From: Streptomyces sp. A 4/2
GTDB taxonomy: Bacteria > Actinomycetota > Actinomycetes > Streptomycetales > Streptomycetaceae
Reading direction: 5' to 3'
NCBI RefSeq assembly: GCF_940670765.1
Contig: NZ_CALNVW010000046.1
Coordinates: forward strand, 111,983-175,982
Length of the DNA stretch: 64,000 bases
The notes below the pieces were generated by a model that made no database searches, was not told where the DNA came from, and saw only the letters and a program-made list of their open reading frames with translations. Below are positions 1 through 7,486 of the stretch, one piece after another; position 1 is the first letter of the stretch; each line of letters begins with the position of its first letter. A program made the position numbers and the translations under genes.

Positions 1-2
1 CC

Positions 3-587
3 ATGCGGTTCATCCCGACCGCGACCTACGAGGAGCGCTTCTGCTCGGCCGAGGACTGCGAGGAATCCACCGCGGACGGCGAAGGGTGGGAGGGGTTGTG
101 CGGCAACTGCGCCGACCGCGCCGAACGCGAAGCAGAGACCGAGGCTGCCGACGCCGGCACCCCGCCGGGGCCGCCCGCGCTCCCGCCCTACACCACCGCC
201 GATCTTCGCCACGCCGCCGCCACCGTCCACCACATGCTCCTGCTCGCCCTCGACTCCCAGTCCGGCGTCGGCGAGAGCCTCTGCGACCAGCCGATCCCCC
301 ACACCGCAGACACCGACGAGCCGCGCACCTGGCAGTCCCTCGGCGACGAGGCGGCCAGCACCGCCTACAACGCTGTGGGGAAGCTCCTCGACAAAGCACC
401 CGACCTCGCCGGATGGGCCGTCGGGCTGGCCACCGAAGACCTGGTCCCCGAGCCCGAGCCCCTCACCCGGTGGAAGGACGACGAAGCCACCGTCCGCGTC
501 CACCTCGCCTTCGCGGACCACGTCCCCGCCGACCGGCGCGCCGCGATCTACGACGCGCTGCGCCTGGTCCTGCGTTCCGACCTCTGA
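3..587 (+). CDS. Hypothetical protein with two N-terminal Cys pairs
   Basis: Unrecognised 194-residue protein. The first 40 residues hold C14-x4-C19 and C33-x2-C36, a spacing that could bind a zinc ion like a small ribbon. A Pro/Ala-rich linker (about residues 50-62) is followed by a mostly helical, acidic region. The ATG lies two bases from the window edge, so a start further upstream cannot be excluded. It is followed by 248 bp without a gene and then by further unknown proteins on the same strand. No function is proposed. Confidence 0.6.
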   Translation: MRFIPTATYEERFCSAEDCEESTADGEGWEGLCGNCADRAEREAETEAADAGTPPGPPALPPYTTADLRHAAATVHHMLLLALDSQSGVGESLCDQPIPHTADTDEPRTWQSLGDEAASTAYNAVGKLLDKAPDLAGWAVGLATEDLVPEPEPLTRWKDDEATVRVHLAFADHVPADRRAAIYDALRLVLRSDL

Positions 588-835
588 CCCCCGCCGGCCC
601 GCGGCCGCCCTCACACCTCGGACCCCGACCTCCGTGAACACACCCGAGCACCGTGTCCCACTCCCCGGCGACCCGCTCCCGCGAGACCAGTTACCCGTCC
701 CGCGCTCTTCCCGCCGCTGCCCAGCTCCACCAGAGCGCCGACGACGAGCACGGGAAGGGGGCGGCAACGGCGCCCCGGCGCGTCCCGTCGCCCCCGCCCC
801 GTCACCAGCCCGCACCCACCACCCTGGAGACCTCC
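588..835. other. Intergenic stretch, nothing recognised
   Basis: These 248 bp separate two unknown plus-strand genes. Open frames cross the region on both strands, but none has a convincing ribosome binding site or protein-like composition; the in-frame extension of the downstream gene reads as Arg/Pro/Ser-rich low-complexity sequence. A GGAGA ribosome binding site near the right end (826-830) belongs to the next gene. Confidence 0.5.
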
Positions 836-1393
836 GTGACCACCCCCCATCCCCTGCCGGACCAGTGGGCGATCAACGTCCACCCCGTCGCCAACCTGGT
901 GATCCTCACCCTCCTCGACGCCGACGGGGCGCACCGCGAAATCGGCTTCCACCCCCTCACCGCGCCCGGAACCGCGAAGCGCGCCGTCCACGCGCTGGCC
1001 GAGATCACCGACTCCGAACTCCGCGCCAGCGCACAGAAGCTGATCGGCAGCTTCTACCAGCGCACCGCCCAGGCCAAGGCCAACGCCGACGCCTTCGGCA
1101 CCGCCGTCCCCGACCAGCAGCACCTCTTCGACCGGCTGCGCTCCGAACTCCCGGGCACCCCGGTCGACCTCGGCATCGACGACGAGGCGCTGACCATCGT
1201 GCTCAAGCTCACCGCCGCAGGGCCCACCGCCGGAGCACTGCTCGCCCTGATCGCCCGCTGGCCCGGCACCACCTCCCCCACCGGCTTGGCGTACGGCGTC
1301 ACCCAGGACCTCGCCGACGACGGCACCCTGACCGTCACCTTCGACCAGCCACACGCCGAGAAGTTCCTCACCTGGTACCGCGACCAGCCCTGA
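836..1393 (+). CDS. Hypothetical protein
   Basis: Unrecognised 185-residue protein. I chose the GTG at 836 because GGAGA lies 5 bases upstream and because the protein becomes ordinary mixed alpha/beta sequence from there, whereas the extended frame upstream is low complexity. The N-terminal third looks like beta strands (INVHPVANLVILTLLD), followed by a helical middle. No catalytic motif is visible. It is followed after 65 bp by the first of two tandem paralogues and may be co-transcribed with it. Function unknown. Confidence 0.65.
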   Translation: MTTPHPLPDQWAINVHPVANLVILTLLDADGAHREIGFHPLTAPGTAKRAVHALAEITDSELRASAQKLIGSFYQRTAQAKANADAFGTAVPDQQHLFDRLRSELPGTPVDLGIDDEALTIVLKLTAAGPTAGALLALIARWPGTTSPTGLAYGVTQDLADDGTLTVTFDQPHAEKFLTWYRDQP

Positions 1394-1458
1394 CCTCCGC
1401 GCAGGGCCCCGACCGCCAGCCCCGCACGAACACCACCAGCCCCCGAAGGAAGCACCAC

Positions 1459-2088
1459 ATGGAGAACTGGGAGAAGCGCACCGTCCTCATGCCGGCCGCA
1501 CCCCTCGGCCTCTGCGCGGACAAGATGGCCGACGTCATGGCCACCGCCCTGGCCGCCATCGAGCAACGAGAAGGAGAACGCCGGGGCTGGGGCAAGCCCG
1601 CCCGGCTGTTCACCGTCCACCTGGCCGACCTCGACTCCCGCTCGATCGAACTGCGCGTAGTCCCGGCCCGGCTCTGGGGCGCCCAGGTCCGCAACCCCGC
1701 CGACGCGATCGCCCACACCGCCCGGCGCCTGCCTGCCGTGCCGCCCGCAGTGAAGCACCGCGCGTACGCCGACGCCCCCATGGCCGGCATCGCCGCGATG
1801 TTCGAAGGCTGGGGCCGGCCCGCCGACCGGGAGCCGACCGAACACGAGAAGCGCTCGAACGCGCAGGGCTGGCGCGTCAACCACCTCGCCCCCGACCGGA
1901 TCGAGGCCCGTCTCGTCTACGCCGTGGACATCAACCAGGAGGAGTTCTACGTCCGACGCCGCCGCGGCCACCGGCCTCAGGTGCTCTCCACCGCACAGCA
2001 CGACCAGACCACGGTGGGCACCGGGCTCGTCCCCCTCGGCCTGGGCCGGATCGCCCACGCGCTCCGCGACGGGCACCCCGTCTTCTGA
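1459..2088 (+). CDS. Hypothetical protein, first of a tandem paralogue pair
   Basis: 209 residues, family not recognised. It aligns along its whole length with the protein at 2328-2963: both begin M-x-x-WEKRTVLMP, share EGERRGW, PARLFTVHL, an EGW-x-RP segment, a VNHLAPDR block and a YxVDINQ block, and both end with HALR-x-GH-x-xF. No transmembrane segment, signal peptide or known active site is visible. GAAGGA sits 8 bases before the ATG. A perfect hairpin follows the stop. Function unknown; the conservation between the copies marks the WEKRTVLMP and VNHLAPDR blocks as the likely functional core. Confidence 0.7.
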   Translation: MENWEKRTVLMPAAPLGLCADKMADVMATALAAIEQREGERRGWGKPARLFTVHLADLDSRSIELRVVPARLWGAQVRNPADAIAHTARRLPAVPPAVKHRAYADAPMAGIAAMFEGWGRPADREPTEHEKRSNAQGWRVNHLAPDRIEARLVYAVDINQEEFYVRRRRGHRPQVLSTAQHDQTTVGTGLVPLGLGRIAHALRDGHPVF

Positions 2089-2100
2089 CCACCCCCTCCA

Positions 2101-2130
2101 GGCTGCTCCGGTTCCGCGACCGGAGCAGCC
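2101..2130 (+). terminator. Perfect 12-bp stem hairpin after the first paralogue
   Basis: Arms GGCTGCTCCGGT (2101-2112) and ACCGGAGCAGCC (2119-2130) pair without mismatch around a 6-nt loop. It begins 13 bp after the stop at 2088. There is no T-run, as is usual for Streptomyces terminators. A new promoter-like sequence follows, so the two paralogues probably form separate transcripts. Confidence 0.6.
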
Positions 2131-2172
2131 GCGGCCATCGGCGCAGATAGGCAGATCAGACCCCAAAGAGAA

Positions 2173-2202
2173 TTGCTTAACACTATGAATATGGGGTAGG
2201 GT
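2173..2202 (+). promoter_or_regulatory. Candidate housekeeping-sigma promoter for the second paralogue
   Basis: TTGCTT (2173-2178) and TAGGGT (2197-2202) are separated by 18 bp and sit in an unusually AT-rich 40-bp stretch. Both hexamers resemble Streptomyces HrdB-type promoters (TTGACN and TAGRRT). The start codon of the downstream gene is about 125 bp away, which leaves a long leader. This is sequence resemblance only. Confidence 0.45.
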
Positions 2203-2327
2203 GTACTCATACCGGCCGTGACCACCCGGCCCTCCCCCGGCGCAGACCGCCCGGCGCGCCCCATCGCCCGGCCAGCATCCGCCGGACCCCGCCCGCCCTC
2301 TCGCCGGGCCGACAGAGAAGAGCGATC

Positions 2328-2963
2328 ATGCAGTCCTGGGAGAAGCGCACCGTCCTCATGCCGAGCAAGCCCCTGGGCCTCTTCCAGGACGATCTCGCCG
2401 ACGCCATGGCCACGGCGCTGCACGCCATCGAGGCGAGGGAGGGAGAACGGCGCGGGTGGGATCGGCCTGCCCGCCTGTTCACCGTGCACCTGGAAAGCGT
2501 CGACTCACGCTTGATCGAGCTGCGCATGGTCCCCACCCGGTCATGGAACGGCCGGGACATCAACCCCGCCGACGCACTCATCAACGTCGCCAGAAACCTC
2601 CCCCACCCCCCGGCTGACCTCCGGCGGCGCGAGTATGCCGACTCCCCCGTGGCTGGCGCGGCGCTGATGTTCGAAGGCTGGGCACGCCCCAACAACCGTG
2701 AGCCCACCGAGTACGAGCAGCGGGCGGCAGAACTGGGAATGAGGGTTAACCACCTCGCGCCGGACCGGGTCGAAACACGGTGCGTCTACGGCGTGGACAT
2801 CAATCAGCAGCAGTTCCACGTCTTCCGCACCCGAGGCGGAGAGGCACGAGTGCACTCCAGCTCGGAAGCTGATGCAGACGGTTCAACTAAGGGGTCCGGG
2901 CGCATCCCGGACGCCTTGAATCGGATCGTCCACGCACTCCGCGAAGGTCACCACCTGTTCTAA
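2328..2963 (+). CDS. Hypothetical protein, second of a tandem paralogue pair
   Basis: 211 residues, clearly homologous to the 209-residue protein just upstream (1459-2088), with the same block order: WEKRTVLMP near the N-terminus, EGERRGW, a central FEGWARP, VNHLAPDR, then YGVDINQ and a terminal HALREGHHLF. The copies differ most between the VDINQ block and the C-terminus, where this one has a Ser/Asp-rich insertion. It has its own candidate promoter and ends in a hairpin shared with the convergent DUF397 gene. GAGAAGAG lies upstream of the ATG. Function unknown. Confidence 0.7.
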   Translation: MQSWEKRTVLMPSKPLGLFQDDLADAMATALHAIEAREGERRGWDRPARLFTVHLESVDSRLIELRMVPTRSWNGRDINPADALINVARNLPHPPADLRRREYADSPVAGAALMFEGWARPNNREPTEYEQRAAELGMRVNHLAPDRVETRCVYGVDINQQQFHVFRTRGGEARVHSSSEADADGSTKGSGRIPDALNRIVHALREGHHLF

Positions 2964-2978
2964 GCATCCTCATACCAC

Positions 2979-3008
2979 CGGGCCCGGATCCACTGCGGTC
3001 CGGGCCCG
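2979..3008. terminator. Bidirectional hairpin between convergent genes
   Basis: CGGGCCCGGATC (2979-2990) pairs with GGTCCGGGCCCG (2997-3008), with one G-T type mismatch, around a 6-nt loop. It lies between the plus-strand stop at 2963 and the minus-strand stop at 3020, the position expected of a shared terminator. Confidence 0.6.
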
Positions 3009-3019
3009 AAGGAACGGGA

Positions 3020-3328
3020 TCACAGGTCGAGCAGGAAGTCGAAGTCCGTGTCCTTCGCGCCGAGCAGCCACGCCTTGGCCTCATCCGGGGTGAAGACCCC
3101 AGGCAGGCGATCGGGGTTCTGCGAATCGCCGATCAGGACGTATCCGTCCACGACGGCGATTCGAACGCAGTTTCCGCCGCCGCCGCTGTATTTGGAAACC
3201 GTCCATTCGACCGACGTCAGGTCGAACGAGGACGGGTCCGGCTTGCGGGTTCCGCCGCCGCTGTGCTTGGACACCGTCCATTCGACCGACGTCAGGTCGA
3301 ACGAGGACGGGTCCGGCGTTTCTGTCAC
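3020..3328 (-). CDS. DUF397 protein with an internal duplication
   Basis: 102 residues of the DUF397 family, small actinobacterial proteins usually encoded beside an XRE/DUF5753 regulator; that is the arrangement here. The C-terminal half holds the usual signature (SGGGGNCVRIA, then a strand-rich VLIGDSQNP and an FTPDEAKAW helix). The N-terminal half is unusual because the 25-residue unit with SSFDLTSVEWTVSK occurs twice. The GTG start at 3328 overlaps the regulator stop as GTGA and has AAGGAGC upstream. Proteins of this type are thought to act with the adjacent regulator, in some cases as toxin-like partners; which role applies here is unknown. Confidence 0.85.
   Translation of the reverse strand: MTETPDPSSFDLTSVEWTVSKHSGGGTRKPDPSSFDLTSVEWTVSKYSGGGGNCVRIAVVDGYVLIGDSQNPDRLPGVFTPDEAKAWLLGAKDTDFDFLLDL
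3176..3316. repeat. 75-bp-period tandem duplication inside the DUF397 gene
   Basis: Bases 3176-3241 and 3251-3316 are near-identical copies offset by exactly 75 bp (25 codons). The block ATTCGACCGACGTCAGGTCG is identical in both. Differences cluster at the start of each unit, where one copy encodes KYSGGGG and the other KHSGGGT. The frame is kept, so the protein carries two copies of the family N-terminus. Confidence 0.9.
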
Positions 3329-4230
3329 TGTTCTAGCTCCTTGATCCTTTTCTTGAGACGCCTGCGCGTCTCGTCGGGGTCCAGCGCTCGCTCCCACAAA
3401 CTGGTGAAAGCCGCTGTGTAGCGCTGCACATCTTCTTCCCCGTCGAAGTACAGCGAACTGACCATCGTCTCCACCCACACGACCCGACGGGCAGCCTCGG
3501 GAAAACCCATGACGACGTAGGGGCCGGCAGACCCCGGGTGCAGCCCGATTGCCTCCGGCAGGACGCGGATAGTGTTCCGGGGGTCCTCAGACTCCTGGAG
3601 CATCCGCTCCAGTTGCCGTCGCGCCACCGCCGGGTCGTCCACGACGAGGTGGAGCGCACGCTCGTCCACGAGGGCACGCAGCTCCGCAAGTGCGCCTTCT
3701 CTCACCTGCTGCTGCCGGTCCATGCGGACATCGACGAGGGCCTTAACTTCGGAGCGACGCAGATCGGGCCGCATCAGGGCGATGACGAGGTAGGCGTACT
3801 CCTCGTTCTGATGGAGCCCAGGCCAGACATCCCGTTCGTAGTTCCACAGCAAGGCGGCCCGACGCTCCATCTTCAGGAAGCCCTCGAACTGCATGGGGCC
3901 GAGCAGGTGGGCATTGCGCCGCCACAACGCGGGGCGGGGCCGACCGGCGGGAGTGGTGTCGGCTCCCAAGAGGGCCAGAATCTCGGAGCTCTCAGCGGCA
4001 TTGGCCTGGTAGACCTCAAGCAGGGCTTCGACGAGGTCGCGGGCGACACGTCGGCGCTGTCCGCGCTCCAGCCGGCTCAGCCCGCTGTTGTCGATCTTGA
4101 TGCCCCGGCGGCGCAGCACTTCGCGACCTGCGACGTCTCCTTGGGTGAGACCGCGGCGTTCCCGCAACTCCTCAAGCCGCAGGCCGACTTCGCTGAGGGT
4201 CAGCGACCACGGCGTCTTCGCTTCTGGCAT
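3325..4230 (-). CDS. XRE-family regulator with DUF5753 domain
   Basis: 301 residues, normal length for this actinobacterial family. An N-terminal Cro/C1-type helix-turn-helix spans about residues 10-75 (LEELRERRGLTQGDVAGRE, then SGLSRLERGQRRR). The remainder is DUF5753, with FEGFLKMERRAALLWNYERD and the typical strand-helix region ending in a basic, charged tail. It forms a two-gene operon with the DUF397 gene, which overlaps it by 4 bp. The 37-bp palindrome 36 bp before its start codon is a good candidate operator. Likely a local DNA-binding repressor or activator; its ligand is unknown. Confidence 0.88.
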   Translation of the reverse strand: MPEAKTPWSLTLSEVGLRLEELRERRGLTQGDVAGREVLRRRGIKIDNSGLSRLERGQRRRVARDLVEALLEVYQANAAESSEILALLGADTTPAGRPRPALWRRNAHLLGPMQFEGFLKMERRAALLWNYERDVWPGLHQNEEYAYLVIALMRPDLRRSEVKALVDVRMDRQQQVREGALAELRALVDERALHLVVDDPAVARRQLERMLQESEDPRNTIRVLPEAIGLHPGSAGPYVVMGFPEAARRVVWVETMVSSLYFDGEEDVQRYTAAFTSLWERALDPDETRRRLKKRIKELEQ

Positions 4231-4265
4231 GGTGGCCAGTCTGACGGCTCGCCACGCCGCCTACA

Positions 4266-4302
4266 AGCAATATGGTCGAGCAATTTGCTCGACCATATTG
4301 CT
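4266..4302. promoter_or_regulatory. Perfect 37-bp palindrome between divergent regulators
   Basis: AGCAATATGGTCGAGCAA (4266-4283) and TTGCTCGACCATATTGCT (4285-4302) are exact reverse complements around a single T. It is AT-rich relative to its surroundings and lies between the divergent starts at 4230 and 4423. Perfect symmetry of this length suggests a dimeric regulator binding site, most simply for one of the two flanking regulators. A hairpin role in RNA is possible but less likely in this position. Confidence 0.7.
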
Positions 4303-4422
4303 AACGGCTCGCCTGAGGGAGCATCCTAGCGAGGGTCACGAAGTGTGCAGCCCCTGTCGCCATGCGTGGACGTAGGGTCGCTGCTCTGCTGCCCGTACAC
4401 ATCCAGGGGAAGGGCTGTCGCG

Positions 4423-5919
4423 ATGAGTCCGACGCTGTTCAGCCTCCTGTTGAAAGAACAGAAGCTGACCACCTGGGAAGTGTTCTGCGTGCCTTACACC
4501 GCAACCGGGCGAAGGCTCGCCCAGGAGACCAACAACCGTCGTCTCGCCACGGTTGGCCTGGGGCGCACCACCTTCGACCGGTGGTCCTCCGGTACCTGGT
4601 TCGGCAGGCCCCGCGGTGAGGCAGCACAGATCCTGGAGCGGATGTTCGAACATCCCGTTGACGTGCTGTTTGCCCCTGCGCCCGACGTGGACGAGCCCCC
4701 GGTGGCCATGGGGTCAGTGGCGGCACAGGTCGGATCCCGCTGGCCCACCTCCAGCCTGCTGATCCCCGCTGGCGGCCCGGCCGGGACCTGGGAGATCACC
4801 GGGCGCCACCGTCTGGACGGGACGAGTGCCGCAGTACATCTTCTCCCCGTCACCAAGCACGGCGAAGAGGTAAACCCTGAGGCGCTGCACCAGGATGCCC
4901 AGCGTGACCTGGAGGGGTTCTTACGTCCGGCGCGCCGCGGGTTCCTCGTAGGGGTGGAGGAGCGTCTCGGCAACTTGGAGCTGTACGTCCGCGAAGCTGC
5001 ATCCGCCCGCCGGGCAGCCCGCCCGGGGCCGCAGTCAACCGGAGCCCTGTCGATTCCCTCAGCCTATCTCCTGGACGACCTCACCTACGGCATCCTCTGG
5101 GCGCTCACGCAACTCGACGACGGTCTGCTGGCGGACGACCAGGTCCTCGACAGCGAGCGCCACATCATCAGCACCTACCTCTCCTTGCCGAGATCGGCCC
5201 CCAGCCAGTTCCTCGTCGACCTGAGCGCTGCGGGAAGCAGCTGGATGGGGTCTGCGTTCTGCGCCCAGCACATCGAGCAGGAACTGGCCGGGGCTTCAGT
5301 GGTGCCGATGTTCTGGACGCGCGAACAGAGCGGAGAGGAAGCGGCCCCTTGGCTGTTCTTCAAGCACAAACTCGACTACCTCCAGACGCTCACGCGCTTC
5401 CACAGCAGCTCAACGCAGACCGTGCGGGTCTTCTGCCTGCCTGAGAACGAAATCGCCCGCTCAGAGCGCTACGAGAGGGTCCTTCTGCTGTTGGCAATCG
5501 CTCTCATGGAGCGCCTCGGAATCCGGGTGCGGGTGATACCGAAGCCGGAGTACGCCGAGGTGGACGGCGTGGCCCTCGTACCCGGCCACCGAGCCGTCGT
5601 GGCGAACTGGGTGCGGGCTCCCGGCGGCGCACTCTGGGCCGCCGGCAGCACATCGGCCCGGGGCGACCTGCGTACATACGCCTCGGCGTTCGCCGACGCC
5701 CAGAGCAACGACGTCCTCGCGGGCTCCTCGGACCCGGCGGGCCGGCTGCGGATCCTCTCCGGCTACCTGGACCTGGACTGGGACTGGTTGACCTCCCGGT
5801 GCCGCTCGCTCGGCGAGTACGGTGTCGCAGGCCTCGTACGCCCGCGCAGTCGCCTGCTGACGGTGCAGGCCCTGGACGAAACCCTGCTCTTCCTCGGCAA
5901 GCTCACCTCCGACCGATGA
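4423..5919 (+). CDS. Large regulator-like protein with N-terminal DNA-binding-like module
   Basis: 498 residues. Residues 15-80 resemble the N-terminus of the protein at 7487-8755: WEVFCVPYTATGRRLA, then RTTFDRWSSGTWFGRPRG and a helix ILERMF. In both, the order of an aromatic helix, an R-x-TxDRW turn and a basic helix looks like a divergent helix-turn-helix. The rest is mixed alpha/beta without a recognised enzyme motif; the segment QTVRVFCLPENEIARSERYE may be part of a ligand or effector domain. The ATG at 4423 is chosen because AGGGGAAGGG precedes it; the frame is open upstream to 4345. It ends within 40 bp of the asparaginase gene and probably shares its transcript. Function inferred only. 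Confidence 0.6.
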   Translation: MSPTLFSLLLKEQKLTTWEVFCVPYTATGRRLAQETNNRRLATVGLGRTTFDRWSSGTWFGRPRGEAAQILERMFEHPVDVLFAPAPDVDEPPVAMGSVAAQVGSRWPTSSLLIPAGGPAGTWEITGRHRLDGTSAAVHLLPVTKHGEEVNPEALHQDAQRDLEGFLRPARRGFLVGVEERLGNLELYVREAASARRAARPGPQSTGALSIPSAYLLDDLTYGILWALTQLDDGLLADDQVLDSERHIISTYLSLPRSAPSQFLVDLSAAGSSWMGSAFCAQHIEQELAGASVVPMFWTREQSGEEAAPWLFFKHKLDYLQTLTRFHSSSTQTVRVFCLPENEIARSERYERVLLLLAIALMERLGIRVRVIPKPEYAEVDGVALVPGHRAVVANWVRAPGGALWAAGSTSARGDLRTYASAFADAQSNDVLAGSSDPAGRLRILSGYLDLDWDWLTSRCRSLGEYGVAGLVRPRSRLLTVQALDETLLFLGKLTSDR

Positions 5920-5957
5920 GTCCTGTCCACGCTGTCCCCAGAGATGAAAGGCCCTTC

Positions 5958-6959
5958 GTGTCCCCCGCTGAGCAGCACCGCTCCGTTCTCGTCCTGGCCC
6001 TCGGTGGCACCATCGCCATGACCCCCACCACCTCGGCATCGGGCGTCGCACCCACGCTGACCGGTTCCGATCTGGTGGCCGCCGTGCCCGGTCTCCAGGG
6101 CACCGCGGTCAGCACGGAGGACTTCCGCAAGCTGCCCGGCGCGTCCCTGACGATCAGCGACATCGTCGACCTGGTGCACAGGTTGGAGCAGGCCGATCGT
6201 GAGGGCGTCGACGGGATCGTGGTCACCCAAGGCACCGACACCCTGGAAGAGACCGCGTTCCTGACCGACCTCTACTACCGGGGCAACGCACCGGTGGTCT
6301 TCACCGGCGCCATGCGAAGCGCCACGGCAGCGGGCGCTGACGGGCCGGCGAACATCCTTGCCGCCGTGCAGGCCGCCACCAGTGAGGGGGTGCGTGAAGC
6401 CGGCGTCTTCGTCGTCATGGGCGACGAGATCCATGCCGCCCGGTACGTCCGGAAGATGCACACGACCAGCCCGGCCGCCTTCACCTCCCCCGCAACGGGC
6501 CCTGTCGGTCACCTGGTGGAGGGAACGGTCCGGCTCCGGCATCCGCTGAAGCGCACCGCACCCGTGACGCTGCCCCTCACACCCGAGCCCACCCCGGTCG
6601 AGGTGGAGATCGTCACCGCGTCCCTCGGCAGCAGCGGGATCCTGCTGGAGGGGCTGGAGGGCCGGGTAACCGGCTTGGTCGTGGCTGCCTTCGGCGTCGG
6701 CCACGTACCCCAGACGTGGGTCCCCCGGCTGGCCTCCCTTGCCGAGGCCATGCCCGTCGTCCTCGCATCGCGCATCGGAACGGGGCCCGTACTCACCTCG
6801 ACCTACGCCTTCCCCGGCTCCGAGAGCGACCTGCTGGCCCACGGCCTGATCGCCGCAGGCCCGCTCGACCCGTACAAGGCCCGCCTCGTCCTGGCCGCCC
6901 ACCTGGCCGCGGGAACCCCCCGCAAGGCGATCACCAAGGCCTTCCTCGACTACGCCTGA
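5958..6959 (+). CDS. L-asparaginase
   Basis: 333-residue asparaginase, normal length, hydrolysing L-asparagine to aspartate and ammonia. It shows LALGGTIAM with the nucleophilic Thr near the N-terminus, VTQGTDTLEET with the second catalytic Thr-Asp pair, the TGAMRSATAAGADGPANI block, and ARYVRKMHTT carrying the catalytic Lys. There is no signal peptide, so the enzyme is probably cytosolic. The GTG at 5958 has GAAAGG 6 bases upstream and begins just before the first strand; an ATG at 5916 overlapping the previous stop is the alternative. It is followed after 35 bp by a PPC-domain gene, the pair being flanked by two related regulators. Confidence 0.93.
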   Translation: MSPAEQHRSVLVLALGGTIAMTPTTSASGVAPTLTGSDLVAAVPGLQGTAVSTEDFRKLPGASLTISDIVDLVHRLEQADREGVDGIVVTQGTDTLEETAFLTDLYYRGNAPVVFTGAMRSATAAGADGPANILAAVQAATSEGVREAGVFVVMGDEIHAARYVRKMHTTSPAAFTSPATGPVGHLVEGTVRLRHPLKRTAPVTLPLTPEPTPVEVEIVTASLGSSGILLEGLEGRVTGLVVAAFGVGHVPQTWVPRLASLAEAMPVVLASRIGTGPVLTSTYAFPGSESDLLAHGLIAAGPLDPYKARLVLAAHLAAGTPRKAITKAFLDYA

Positions 6960-6994
6960 TCCCACAGCAACGATCACGAAGGACGTCCTTGCCC

Positions 6995-7474
6995 ATGCGC
7001 TTCGCCCAGGTCCGTACCGGCCGGCAGTTCGTACTCGCCCTCGATCACGGAGAGAGCTTCCTCGAAGGGCTCGCGAAGTTCTGCGAGGAGCAGGACATCC
7101 GGTCCGGCTACATCCCCACCTTCGTCGGCGGGTTTCGCTCGGCGCGGCTCGTGGGTTCCTGTGAGCCGCTCGCCGACCCCGAGGCCCCGCTGTGGGAGGA
7201 GATCACGGTCGAGACGCTCGAGGCGCTCGGCGGCGGGACGCTCGCCTGGGACCCGGACAAGGACTGCCTGGCGCCCCACATCCATGTCGCCGCCGGCATC
7301 AAGGGTGCGGGGGCCGAGGGACGGGTCTCTCACCTGCTCGGCGCGACCGTGCAGTTCATCTCCGAGATCCCCATCATTGAAGTCCTCAGCGACGCGGCGG
7401 GCCCGGCCCTGACACGGCGCCGGGACCCCTCCCTGTACGACGTCCCGCTCCTCGGCTTCGGCACAGGCCTCTGA
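6995..7474 (+). CDS. PPC/DUF296-domain protein
   Basis: 159 residues, matching the PPC (plants and prokaryotes conserved, DUF296) domain. It has the opening FVLALDHGESFLEGL and the histidine-containing CLAPHIHVAAGIKG block in the expected order, with the later SEIPIIEVL strand. Bacterial members form trimers and their biochemical role is mostly unsettled; no AT-hook is present here. GAAGGACG precedes the ATG. Its position 35 bp after the asparaginase gene and 12 bp before a regulator gene suggests one operon with both. Confidence 0.82.
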   Translation: MRFAQVRTGRQFVLALDHGESFLEGLAKFCEEQDIRSGYIPTFVGGFRSARLVGSCEPLADPEAPLWEEITVETLEALGGGTLAWDPDKDCLAPHIHVAAGIKGAGAEGRVSHLLGATVQFISEIPIIEVLSDAAGPALTRRRDPSLYDVPLLGFGTGL

Positions 7475-7486
7475 GCGGGGGCGGCG

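Noticed and set aside
3325..3478. Upstream extension of the DUF397 protein
   Set aside because: The extension lies within the regulator gene; GTG 3328 has a ribosome site and the family length.
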